Shown: positions 10,500 through 19,141, counted from the stretch's first letter. The stretch: DNA of 33,693 bases from Acidobacteriota bacterium (GCA_003224075.1 QHYF01000033.1:1-33693); one strand, 5' to 3'. Program-made: numbers and translations. Notes: a model not told the origin generated them from the sequence alone.

Positions 10500-10634
10500 T
10501 GCAGGCCCGGGAAGCGGGGAAGGCCGTGTGAATCGGCCGCGGTCCCGCCACTGTGATCGGCTGAAATGCCGTAAGCCAGGCCACCCTCCCGCGCTGATGA
10601 GGGCCGTACTCTTCGCGAGAAAGAGCGATGCCGC
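10500..10634 (+). promoter_or_regulatory. Cobalamin riboswitch (RS1) upstream of btuF
   Basis: Conserved core: GGGAAGCGGGGAAGGCCGTGTGAATCGGCCGCGGTCCCGCCACTGTGATCGGCTGAAATGCCGTAAGCCAGGCCACC. P5 GGCCG(TGTGAAT)CGGCC, P4 GCGGG/CCCGC and a short hairpin CGGC(TGAAAT)GCCG lie just before AAGCCAGG. Outer boundaries are approximate. Confidence 0.9.
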
Positions 10635-10664
10635 AAGCCCCAGGGTGTCTCGTGGGGCTTTTTT
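10635..10664 (+). terminator. Rho-independent terminator (RS1 expression platform)
   Basis: AAGCCCCA (10635-10642) pairs perfectly with TGGGGCTT (10653-10660), followed by a T run to 10664. It lies between the riboswitch core and the btuF start. Confidence 0.85.
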
Positions 10665-10698
10665 GTTGTTGCGGAGGATTTCTGGCCGGGGAAGATTC

Positions 10699-11781
10699 GT
10701 GAACATACTAGCCTGTCCGCGCCTCCGAAGTGCAGCTTGTACTGCCCTCGCTGCCTTCTTGTCCTGTGCGGCCCCTTCGCGCGCACAAAGCGCCCCAACG
10801 GTTTCTTCCGGAGCCCGGGCCTTTCGGGAAGTCACCGATGAGGTTGGCCGCAACGTGCGCGTTCCTCAACCGGTTCGCCGCATCGTTTCCCTGGCGCCGA
10901 GTTTAACCGAAACCATTTACACGCTCGGATTGCAGGATCGTCTCGTTGGGGACACCGACTACTGTGATTACCCGCCGGATGCCGAGAAAAAAGCAAAAGT
11001 CGGAGGCGCCATCAACCCCAGCCTCGAACGGATCGTGGCCCTGCATCCCGATCTCGTTCTCGTAACCAAAAGCTTGAACCGCCTCGAGACCGTTCGTGCG
11101 CTCGCGGAATTGGGAATATCATCCTACGCTACCGACCCGCACACCGTGGACGAAATCATCACTTCTTCGGAAAAACTGGCCGGCGTTCTTGGCGTCCCCG
11201 AGGGGGGCGCGGCAATTGCCAGCGACATGCAACACCGGCTCGCCGATCTGCAACGGCGGATTGGTGCGTTGCCGACGAAGCGCGTTCTCTTCGTCGTCTG
11301 GACCCAGCCGCTCATCTCCGTCGGCAAGGACACATTTATTGCCGACGCGTTGCACCGGGCAGGTGCGGTTTCCATCGTGGACTCCGAGCAAAGCTGGCCG
11401 CAGGTCAGCCTTGAAGAAGTCGCCCGCCTGCAGCCGGAGTTTCTCGTTTTCGCCGCATCGCATGCCGAGACGACGCCTCCCACGGTCGAAGTGCTGGCAA
11501 CATTTCCCGGGTGGCGCATCTTGGATGCTGTGAGCAATCGCCGTTACGCCGTGATCAGCGATGCCGTGAACCGGCCCGCCCCGCGCATCGTCACGGCAAT
11601 TGAAGATCTTGCACGCCAGCTTCACCCCGACGCCTTCGTTGAAAAACCGGAGAATGGCAGACAAAAGCTGGAAAAAGAAAATCCGGCCGGCAACCAGCAG
11701 CTTTCCTCGCATGATTGCCTTTCCCCTCGTGACCCGCAGGCTGACGGAAGGACTTCAGGAGGCGGCGCATGCGCCCGTTAA
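10699..11781 (+). CDS. btuF: Cobalamin-binding periplasmic protein, BtuF-like (helical-backbone metal receptor)
   Basis: The in-frame GTG at 10699 gives the signal peptide MNILACPRLRSAACTALAAFLSCAAPSRAQS. Motifs: RRIVSLAPSLTETIYTLGLQDRLVGDTDYCDYPPDA. The longer ORF from 10444 would read through the riboswitch. Confidence 0.88.
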   Translation: MNILACPRLRSAACTALAAFLSCAAPSRAQSAPTVSSGARAFREVTDEVGRNVRVPQPVRRIVSLAPSLTETIYTLGLQDRLVGDTDYCDYPPDAEKKAKVGGAINPSLERIVALHPDLVLVTKSLNRLETVRALAELGISSYATDPHTVDEIITSSEKLAGVLGVPEGGAAIASDMQHRLADLQRRIGALPTKRVLFVVWTQPLISVGKDTFIADALHRAGAVSIVDSEQSWPQVSLEEVARLQPEFLVFAASHAETTPPTVEVLATFPGWRILDAVSNRRYAVISDAVNRPAPRIVTAIEDLARQLHPDAFVEKPENGRQKLEKENPAGNQQLSSHDCLSPRDPQADGRTSGGGACAR

Positions 11782-12806
11782 CGTTGCATCGTCTCTTACT
11801 TCAATGTTTGCTCCTTTTGGTGATCCTGTTTTTTGTCGTGGTCCTCGCCCTGAAGTTTGGCGCCGTGCCTGTTTCGCTTTATGCGCTGGGACGTGACTTG
11901 CTGCGTGTTGTTTTCGGGCAGAGCAGCGGAATCTCCAGCGATTACGGCTTGATCATCGTGAATATCCGCTTGCCGCGCATTCTTCTCGGCATCATTGTCG
12001 GTGCGTCACTCTCCGTTGCCGGAACCAGCTTTCAGGCGCTGCTCCGCAATCCCTTGGCGGATCCGTACGTGCTTGGCGTTTCCAGCGGAGCGGCGCTGGG
12101 CGCCATCCTCGCGCTCATCGCGGAACCGCACCTCACCATTTCGCCCGTGTTTGCAGCGTTGCTCACTCCGTTGGGCGCTTTTCTCGGAGCGGCCGCGACC
12201 ATCACCGCAGTTTATTTTCTCGGCCGCCGCCAAGGGCAGATCGACAGCAGCACACTCCTTCTCGGTGGCGTCATCACCGCCTCCTTCCTTTCGGCCATCA
12301 TCATGTTTCTAATGAACACCCTTACCGGCAATCTCCGCGGCCTGGCGTACTGGCTCATGGGTGATCTCTCCACCTCTCCGCAGAAGAGCGTCTACTGGTT
12401 TTTGGGCATCGGCTTCCTGGCGGCCACGGGAGCGATTTACACGACCGCAGGAGATTTGAACTTGCTTCTTGCGGGAGAAAAAGAAGCGATGCATCTCGGC
12501 GTGGACGTGCCGCGTGTTCGCCTGGTCGTCTATATTGCCGCGTCTTTGCTGACAGGGTTGGCCGTTTCGGTGAGCGGCGCCATCGGTTACGTCGGCCTGA
12601 TCGTTCCTCATGCCATGCGTCTCCTCTTCGGCTCGGACCATCGCACCTTGCTGCCCACGGCCGCCCTCGGCGGCGCCATTGCAGTGGTGTTCGCGGATAC
12701 GCTGGCGCGCACCGTCGTCGCGCCGGCGGAGCTTGCCGTCGGCGCGGTCACCGCCATTGCCGGTGCCCCGCTTTTCATTTACCTCCTGCGCCGGAGGCTA
12801 GCATGA
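11769..12806 (+). CDS. btuC: FecCD/BtuC family ABC transporter permease
   Basis: Polytopic; motifs IRLPRILLGIIVGASLSVAGTSFQALLRNPLADPYVLGVSSGAALGA and GYVGLIVPHAMR. Overlaps btuF and btuD. Confidence 0.92.
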   Translation: MRPLTLHRLLLQCLLLLVILFFVVVLALKFGAVPVSLYALGRDLLRVVFGQSSGISSDYGLIIVNIRLPRILLGIIVGASLSVAGTSFQALLRNPLADPYVLGVSSGAALGAILALIAEPHLTISPVFAALLTPLGAFLGAAATITAVYFLGRRQGQIDSSTLLLGGVITASFLSAIIMFLMNTLTGNLRGLAYWLMGDLSTSPQKSVYWFLGIGFLAATGAIYTTAGDLNLLLAGEKEAMHLGVDVPRVRLVVYIAASLLTGLAVSVSGAIGYVGLIVPHAMRLLFGSDHRTLLPTAALGGAIAVVFADTLARTVVAPAELAVGAVTAIAGAPLFIYLLRRRLA

Positions 12807-13657
12807 CTGGCGGTTCATCTCACGCTCGGCATCTCGCTGAGGTGGGCCGCTTGGCCAACGAGATACGCTTGAGCGTTGAACAGGTTAGCTATGCCTATTC
12901 CGCAAATCCGGCGCAAGCGCCGCTCTTTACGCTGGAAGCGACCAGTTTTCAGGCCAGGCCCGGCGAAATCGTCGCCATCCTAGGCCCCAACGCCAGCGGC
13001 AAATCCACCTTGTTGAAATTGATCGCCGGCGCGCTCCATCCTCTTTCCGGGCGCATCCTGCTCAACGGATTCGTCACCCACACGCTCGCGCCGCGAATCC
13101 GCGCCCAGCGCATCGCCGTCGTCCAGCAGGAGAGCCGTCTGCTCTTCCCTGCGCGCGCTTGGGAATTCGTTCTGCAAGGCCGCCATGCTCATGGGCGCAG
13201 CCTGCGCTTTGAATCCGAACGCGACGTGATGATCGCCAAAAATGCCCTCGCCCAGGTCGGCGCTGCGAGTCTGAGCGACCGCTGGATGGATCAAATCTCC
13301 GGCGGAGAAAAGCAGCGCGTCATCCTGGCGCGCGCTTTGGCGCAGCAACCCCTGCTTTTGCTCCTCGACGAACCCACTCTTCACCTGGACATTGCGGCTC
13401 AGGTCGGTTTGCTGGACGCCTTACGGCGCCTGGCGGCGCAAAATCGCTACACCGTCGTTGTGGTCACCCACGAGCTGAACCTCGCGGCGGAATATGCGGA
13501 TCAAGTGGTGCTGATGCACCGCGGCCGGTGTTTGCGCCTCGGCCCGCCTGCCAGCGTTTATCGGCGCGAATTGCTTGAACAAGTTTTCCAGACACCGCTC
13601 TCGGTGGAGTTCGGCGCCTCGGGGCGGCCTCGTGTCACCGTTTTGGCTGGAACGTAG
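12803..13657 (+). CDS. btuD: FecE/BtuD family ABC transporter ATP-binding protein
   Basis: Walker A GPNASGKST, signature ISGGEKQRVILARAL, Walker B LLLLDEPTLHLD. Overlaps btuC (ATGA). Confidence 0.92.
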   Translation: MTGGSSHARHLAEVGRLANEIRLSVEQVSYAYSANPAQAPLFTLEATSFQARPGEIVAILGPNASGKSTLLKLIAGALHPLSGRILLNGFVTHTLAPRIRAQRIAVVQQESRLLFPARAWEFVLQGRHAHGRSLRFESERDVMIAKNALAQVGAASLSDRWMDQISGGEKQRVILARALAQQPLLLLLDEPTLHLDIAAQVGLLDALRRLAAQNRYTVVVVTHELNLAAEYADQVVLMHRGRCLRLGPPASVYRRELLEQVFQTPLSVEFGASGRPRVTVLAGT

Positions 13658-13699
13658 CAGCCGTTTTACTCGTTCACCCCAACCCTGCGGCCGTACGCC

Positions 13700-13975
13700 G
13701 CGGATCACAATTACCGCAGACTTCGTGCTCGGGAAGACGGTTCGGTGATTCCGGCCTGATCGGGATCACCATGAAAGAAGCCGTCGCCGCCGCGCGACTG
13801 TAGGGCGGAAGAGTAGCCCACAGACCACTGCAGCGAACTGTTTGTCGTTCGCGGCCCAGTAACGGGTCGCAGTTTAAACGACGGGCAGCGCCGCGGGAAG
13901 GCTGTGAGCTGGTATTGCCGCCAAGCCAGGAGACCGGCGAAGTCTGCAACCCGTGCGATTTTCACCGCGCACAGG
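13700..13975 (+). promoter_or_regulatory. Cobalamin riboswitch (RS2) upstream of the BtuB-like receptor, with an extended peripheral domain
   Basis: P2: GCAGACTTCG (13716-13725) / CGAAGTCTGC (13938-13947), 10 bp perfect. Core segments GGGAAG, CGGTGATTCCGG, GCGACTGTAGGGCGG and GCCGCCAAGCCAGGAGACC. 3' hairpin GTGCG(ATTTTCACCG)CGCAC (13953-13972) carries TCACC, complementary to GGTGA (13744-13748), as expected for the L5-L13 kissing interaction. Confidence 0.88.
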
Positions 13976-14016
13976 ACAACCTTCAAACTCCCGCGCGTGA
14001 GGGAGCGGAGGACAAA

Positions 14017-16191
14017 ATGAAAACAACTTTTCTTCGAACTGCCTTTCTTTCTCTCGCAGCCTTTGCAGTTGGCATCTCCTTGCAAGCCCAGGGTAATTCC
14101 CAGGATGCTCATCTTTCGGGAAGACTCACGGACCTCTCCAGCTATGGCGTTGGCAATGTCAAAATCACCACTCAGCTGGAGAGCGACGCAAACGCTCATA
14201 TCTCGTCTGCGGTTTCCAGCCCGGACGGTGCGTATCTCCTCACCCTGCCGCCAGGGCGCTACCGCATTCACTTCCAACGCGCGTCCTTTGTCGCCCGCGA
14301 CTTCGTGTTGAACTTGGCGCCCGGGGAAAACCGGGCGCTTGACGTTCGCCTCGAGATCGCGCGCATTTCCGAAAATGTCGTTGTTACCGCCAACGCCGAG
14401 CCTCTCGAAAGCAGCCACACTTCCGCGCCAGTGGACGCAATCACTGGTCAGCAGATCGGCCAGCGCCAGAGCGTCACACTTCCCGATCTTCTCTATACGC
14501 AGCCCGGTATCAGCATCGCCCGCACCGGCCCGTTCGGTGGCCTGGCTACACTCTTCCTCGACGGAGGAAACTCCAATTACACCAAGGTTCTTGTCGACGG
14601 CACGCCCCTTAACGACCCAGGTGGTTTCGTGCGCAGTTTTTCAAACCTGAGTCTGGACAACATCGACAAAGTCGAGGTCGTTCACGGTGCCGAAAGCGCT
14701 CTCTATGGCAGCGACGCCATGTCCGGCGTCATTCAGCTCTTCACACACAGGGGCACGACACGCGTCCCTTCTTTCAATGTTTTTACGGAAGCCGGCAGCT
14801 TTTCCAGCGTGCGCGGCGGCGCTCTAGTCAGCGGCCTCCTCGGCGGTATTGATTATTCAGCCTCGGCCTCTTATTTCCACACCGACGGCCAGGGACAGAA
14901 CGATGCTTTCTTGAATCGCTCCTTCTCCGGCAACTTCGGCTACAAATTTTCCGATGCCAATCGTCTCCGCCTCACGGTTCGCAGCAACTCCAGCTTCGCC
15001 GGTACTCCCGGCCCAACGCTTCAGGGCCCGGCCAATCCGGCAGCCAGCGACGGGCTGCACGTTCTCGCTGCAAATCTCAATTGGGATTTCCATACCGGCT
15101 CACATTGGGAACATCAGTTAATGGCCACGGAAACGCGCATTCTCGACGTCAGCGCCGATCCGCCGTTTCCTGCTTTCATCGATCAATTGAACCGTGCCGG
15201 TTTTCAGGAGCAGTCCACTTTCCACTACCGCCAGGGGGTTGTCGCTGCGGGTTACTCCAATGAGGTGGAAAACGGCTTTCCCGGTTCGCTTCACGCACAC
15301 CGCGACAATCAGGCCGGCTTTCTTGACGCGCGTTATCAGCTGCACCGCCGCTTCACGCTGAACGCTGGCGCGCGCGCCGAAGCCAACGGCAGTTTTGGCA
15401 CACGCGTGGTTCCGCGCGCTGGCGCCGCGCTCGCTTTGCGTTACGGCAAAGGCTTTTGGGGAGACACTCGGCTGCGCACCTCCTACGGCCAGGGCATCAA
15501 GGAACCCGGGCTCGAGCAGTCTTTCGCCACCGATTCCTGCGATCCGGGCAATCCCTCGCTCCGCCCCGAACGTAGCCGCACCTACTACGTTGGTTTCGAG
15601 CAGCTCCTGAGCTCCGACAGGCTGCGTCTCTCCGCTGATTACTTCACCAATCGCTTTCACAATGTAATCAGTTTTGCTTCTGGCGCCATTACTCCCGGCT
15701 GTCCATTTGGCACGGGCAATTATTTCAACACTGACCTTGCCCGCGCCCGCGGCGTGAATTTTTCCATGGAGTCCCATCCCGTTCGCTGGCTCGCGCTTCG
15801 CGGGAACTATTCCTATGACGACACGCGCGTTCTCAAATCCGCCAATCCTTTCGCCGATCCTGCTCTCGAACCTGGCAATCCGCTTCTTCGCCGGCCTCTG
15901 CATTCAGGAGCGTTGATCGTCAGCGTTGGATGGCGCAGAATGAATTGGAATCTCTCTGGCTATTTCACCGGACGTCGCACCGACAGCAATTTTGCCAGCC
16001 CCACCCAATTTGAAAACCCGGGCTACGCGCGATTCGACCTGGCGGCGAGCTATAACGTGAGCCGTGGCCTCTCGCTCTGCGCCCGCGCTACCAACCTCTT
16101 CGACAAGCAGTATCAGGACGCCATCGGCTTTCCGGCGCTCGGACGTGATGTGCGCGCTGGCGTGAGATACGATTTCAGCGGCAGGAACTAA
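14017..16191 (+). CDS. TonB-dependent receptor, BtuB-like, with N-terminal carboxypeptidase-regulatory-like domain
   Basis: SD GGGAGCGGAGGA precedes ATG 14017; signal peptide MKTTFLRTAFLSLAAFAVGISLQAQG; plug-domain motifs (VDAITGQQIGQRQSVTLPDLLYTQPGISI..., VEVVHGAESALYGSDAMSGVIQLFT). Directly downstream of RS2. Confidence 0.9.
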   Translation: MKTTFLRTAFLSLAAFAVGISLQAQGNSQDAHLSGRLTDLSSYGVGNVKITTQLESDANAHISSAVSSPDGAYLLTLPPGRYRIHFQRASFVARDFVLNLAPGENRALDVRLEIARISENVVVTANAEPLESSHTSAPVDAITGQQIGQRQSVTLPDLLYTQPGISIARTGPFGGLATLFLDGGNSNYTKVLVDGTPLNDPGGFVRSFSNLSLDNIDKVEVVHGAESALYGSDAMSGVIQLFTHRGTTRVPSFNVFTEAGSFSSVRGGALVSGLLGGIDYSASASYFHTDGQGQNDAFLNRSFSGNFGYKFSDANRLRLTVRSNSSFAGTPGPTLQGPANPAASDGLHVLAANLNWDFHTGSHWEHQLMATETRILDVSADPPFPAFIDQLNRAGFQEQSTFHYRQGVVAAGYSNEVENGFPGSLHAHRDNQAGFLDARYQLHRRFTLNAGARAEANGSFGTRVVPRAGAALALRYGKGFWGDTRLRTSYGQGIKEPGLEQSFATDSCDPGNPSLRPERSRTYYVGFEQLLSSDRLRLSADYFTNRFHNVISFASGAITPGCPFGTGNYFNTDLARARGVNFSMESHPVRWLALRGNYSYDDTRVLKSANPFADPALEPGNPLLRRPLHSGALIVSVGWRRMNWNLSGYFTGRRTDSNFASPTQFENPGYARFDLAASYNVSRGLSLCARATNLFDKQYQDAIGFPALGRDVRAGVRYDFSGRN

Positions 16192-16205
16192 ACTTCTTTT
16201 TTGTG

Positions 16206-16251
16206 GGGGCGCAGCACTTGTCCCGGGCGGAGTCGAGAGATGCTGTGCCCC
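16206..16251. repeat. Inverted repeat / hairpin GGGGCGCAGCA...TGCTGTGCCCC
   Basis: 11-bp stem (one G-U) between 16206-16216 and 16241-16251, in the gap between the btuB-like and DUF71 genes. Confidence 0.6.
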
Positions 16252-16285
16252 ATCTCAGCAAGATCAAACGTTCTTGGAGCATTTT

Positions 16286-16975
16286 ATGTCGACGCCTGAA
16301 CCCATTCTCTTCGGCTGGAGCGGCGGCAAGGACAGCGCCATGGCGCTACACACCATTCTCCAGTGCGACGACGTCCAAGTCACAGCCTTGCTCACCACCG
16401 TCACCGAAGGCTACGAGCGCATCAGCATGCACGGCGTCCGCCGTGAGCTTCTCGAGCGTCAGGCGCGGTCCATCGGCCTGCCGCTCCACGAAGTCCGCAT
16501 CCCTCCGCAATGCGTCAATCCCATCTACGAAGCGCGCATGGAGGAAGCACTGCGCGTGCACTACGCGCAGGGCGTTCGAAAGGTCGCCTTCGGCGACATT
16601 TTCCTCGAAGACCTCCGCGTTTATCGCGAGAAGAACCTTGCGCGCATCGGTATGACCGCACTTTTTCCCATCTGGAAGCGCGACACGCGCGAGCTCATCC
16701 GTCTTTTCCACGCCCAGCGATTCCGCGCCATCGCCGTCTGCGTGGATCCCAAGGTTCTCGATCGCCGCTTCGCCGGGCGTGAACTCGATGAATCTTTCTT
16801 CCCGGATCTGCCGCCCGGCGTCGATCCCTGCGGCGAAAACGGCGAATTTCACACTTTTGTTTTTGACGGTCCAATCTTCCGCTCTCCCATTCCCGTTCGA
16901 ACGGGAGACGTCGTTGATCGAGATTCATTTATTTTTTGTGATTTACAGCCAGGAGAGGAGCAACTATCACCATGA
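16286..16975 (+). CDS. DUF71/COG2102 (Dph6-related) ATP pyrophosphatase, probable B12-associated subgroup
   Basis: PP-loop motif GWSGGKDSAMAL; downstream DPCGENGEFHTFVFDGP typical of the family. GGAG lies upstream of ATG 16286 (inside ORF 16274..16975). Confidence 0.88.
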   Translation: MSTPEPILFGWSGGKDSAMALHTILQCDDVQVTALLTTVTEGYERISMHGVRRELLERQARSIGLPLHEVRIPPQCVNPIYEARMEEALRVHYAQGVRKVAFGDIFLEDLRVYREKNLARIGMTALFPIWKRDTRELIRLFHAQRFRAIAVCVDPKVLDRRFAGRELDESFFPDLPPGVDPCGENGEFHTFVFDGPIFRSPIPVRTGDVVDRDSFIFCDLQPGEEQLSP

Positions 16976-17529
16976 ATAAGGAAGCTTTTCCGAAAGAAAA
17001 TTTGATTTTTCGAACAGTCGTCACCTTCGCGGCAATCGTTCTCACTGCCGCACTGCGGATTGTCCCTCATCCATGGAATCTCGCCCCCGTCGGCGCGATG
17101 GCCTTATTTTCCGGAGCGATGGTCCGTGATCGCCGCCTAACATTTGTCTTTCCGCTACTGGCACTCTTCGCAGGTGATGTTTTCATCGGCTTCCACAAGC
17201 TTATGCCCGTCGTTTACTCCAGTTTTCTCCTCAGCGTCCTCATCGGCCGCTGGTTGCAAAATCGCCGCACGCTGATCCGCGTCGGCGGCGCAACCCTTCT
17301 TGGCGCCATTCAGTTTTTCACCGTCACAAATTTTGGCGTCTGGGCGCTCGGGAGCTTTTATCCCCGAACCTTGGGTGGTCTCGCCGCCTGTTACGCGGCC
17401 GGGATTCCCTTCTTTTGGAACACTCTCGCCGGCGACGCTCTCTATGTAACCCTGTTGTTCGGCGGCTACGCCCTCGCCGAACGATTCATTCCTGCGCTGC
17501 GTGCGCCCAGCCGGTGCGCTTCTACGTAG
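16972..17529 (+). CDS. Small polytopic membrane protein, DUF6580-like / ECF S-component-like putative transporter
   Basis: 185 aa, about 5-6 hydrophobic helices, motif ALRIVPHPWNLAPVGAMALFSGAMV. Its start overlaps the DUF71 stop. Confidence 0.7.
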   Translation: MNKEAFPKENLIFRTVVTFAAIVLTAALRIVPHPWNLAPVGAMALFSGAMVRDRRLTFVFPLLALFAGDVFIGFHKLMPVVYSSFLLSVLIGRWLQNRRTLIRVGGATLLGAIQFFTVTNFGVWALGSFYPRTLGGLAACYAAGIPFFWNTLAGDALYVTLLFGGYALAERFIPALRAPSRCAST

Positions 17530-17539
17530 TTTTCTAGGG

Positions 17540-17562
17540 GGGGCGCAGCACAGTTGCGCCCC
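17540..17562. repeat. Inverted repeat / hairpin GGGGCGCA(GCACAGT)TGCGCCCC
   Basis: 8-bp perfect stem 17540-17547 / 17555-17562, just after the DUF6580-like gene. Its left arm shares GGGGCGCAGCAC with the hairpin at 16206. No T run, so it is not called a canonical terminator. Confidence 0.6.
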
Positions 17563-17656
17563 AATAAACTCAGCTTCGAAATGCAGTAAGCTTCGCCTGC
17601 GGCCACCGCCAGCTATCCAGCGAGCCTCCGCCAGATGCTATAATCTTCATTTCCTT

Positions 17657-19141
17657 ATGGCGAAATCAGCCTCAGAAGCGGTGGCCATCCCGCCTGAAGT
17701 GCTCGCGAAATACGAGCCCGTCATCGGTTTGGAAGTCCACGTCCAGCTCCTGACCAAGACGAAAATCTTCTGCGGCTGCTCCACCCGCTTTGGCGACCCG
17801 CCGAATTCCAACGTCTGCCCGGTGTGCCTTGGTTTGCCGGGGACTCTCCCCGTACTGAACAAGCGCGCTGTGGAAATGGCCATGCGCGCTGCGCTCGCCC
17901 TGAATTGTACGGTTCAAGAACGCTCGCGTTTTGCCCGGAAAAACTACTTCTACCCGGACCTCCCCAAGGGCTATCAAATCTCGCAATACGAATTGCCTCT
18001 CGCCACCGGCGGCTGGCTCGAAATCGAAGTCGGCGGCGCCAAAAAGCGCGTCGGCATCACCCGTCTTCACCTGGAAGAAGATGCCGCGAAAAATCTTCAC
18101 GAAGGCTTCGCGCATTCCGCGGAAAAGGCCTATATCGATTACAACCGCTGTGGCACCCCGCTCAGCGAAATCGTCTCCGAGCCGGACATCCGCTCCTCCG
18201 AAGAGGCCTACGCCTATCTCACCACCCTCCGCCAGATCATGCTCTATACCGGCGTCAGCGATTGCAACATGGAAGAAGGCTCGCTCCGCTGTGACGCCAA
18301 CGTGAGCGTCCGCTTGCGCGGTTCGAAAGAATTCGGCACCAAGGTCGAAGTAAAAAATCTCAACTCCTTCCGTTACTTGCAAAAGGCTCTGGAGTACGAG
18401 ATCGAGCGCCACATCGGCGTCCTCGAATCCGGCGGACGCCTCTCGCAAGAAACGCGCCTCTGGAATCAGGCCGAAGGACACACCGTTTCCATGCGTTCGA
18501 AAGAGCGGGCGCACGATTACCGTTATTTTCCGGAGCCCGATCTTCTTCCCGTCCACATCAGCGCCGCCTGGCGCGAAGAAGTTCGTCGCACGCTCCCCGA
18601 ATTGCCGGCAGCCAAGCGCGCCCGCTTCATCAGCACCTACGGCATTACGCCATACGACGCCGAAGTGCTCACCGCCACGCGCGCTCTTGCCGATTATTTT
18701 GAATCCGTCGTGAGGGCCGGAGCGCCCGGAAAAGCCGCTGCCAACTGGATGCAAACGGAGCTTCTTCGCCGGTTGAAAGATTCCGCCAAGGAAATTGCTG
18801 AAAGCCCCGTCTCGCCCGCTGCGCTCGCCGACCTGGTGAAGTTGGTTGAATCCAGCCAAATTACCGGCGCGATTGGCAAAAAAGTTTTCGCCACCATGTT
18901 CGAATCCGGCCGCGCCGCCTCCGAAATAGTCGCCGCGGAAGGTCTCGCCGCGCAGGTCGGCGAAAATACCATCGAGCAGGCCGCCCGCGATGTCATCGAA
19001 AAAAATCCCGGCAACGTCACCAAGTTCAAAGCCGGCAACGAAGGCGTCTTCCAGTTTTTTGTCGGCCAGGTCATGCGCGCCACGCACGGTCAGGCCAACC
19101 CGCAGGCCGTCAACAACATCCTGCGCAAACTTCTTTCTTGA
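17657..19141 (+). CDS. gatB: Aspartyl/glutamyl-tRNA(Asn/Gln) amidotransferase subunit B
   Basis: MAKSASEAVAIPPEVLAKYEPVIGLEVHVQLLTKTKIFCGCSTRFGDPPNSNVCPVCLGLPGTLPVLN; GatB/YqeY C-terminal domain present. Start set at ATG 17657 inside ORF 17501..19141. Confidence 0.97.
   Translation: MAKSASEAVAIPPEVLAKYEPVIGLEVHVQLLTKTKIFCGCSTRFGDPPNSNVCPVCLGLPGTLPVLNKRAVEMAMRAALALNCTVQERSRFARKNYFYPDLPKGYQISQYELPLATGGWLEIEVGGAKKRVGITRLHLEEDAAKNLHEGFAHSAEKAYIDYNRCGTPLSEIVSEPDIRSSEEAYAYLTTLRQIMLYTGVSDCNMEEGSLRCDANVSVRLRGSKEFGTKVEVKNLNSFRYLQKALEYEIERHIGVLESGGRLSQETRLWNQAEGHTVSMRSKERAHDYRYFPEPDLLPVHISAAWREEVRRTLPELPAAKRARFISTYGITPYDAEVLTATRALADYFESVVRAGAPGKAAANWMQTELLRRLKDSAKEIAESPVSPAALADLVKLVESSQITGAIGKKVFATMFESGRAASEIVAAEGLAAQVGENTIEQAARDVIEKNPGNVTKFKAGNEGVFQFFVGQVMRATHGQANPQAVNNILRKLLS

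Noticed and set aside
10444-10698. N-terminal extension of the btuF ORF (MQGAHLTHPPPPHTLKFQF...)
   Set aside because: It translates straight through the cobalamin riboswitch and terminator. The GTG at 10699 gives a proper signal peptide.
13771-13803. Ten-codon uORF (MKEAVAAARL*) inside riboswitch 2
   Set aside because: No convincing SD, and it lies in structured riboswitch sequence. A chance ATG-stop pair is likely.
17672-19087. Long antisense ORF (471 aa) opposite gatB
   Set aside because: An open antisense frame is expected in GC-rich sequence opposite a strongly conserved gene; the translation has no family signature.
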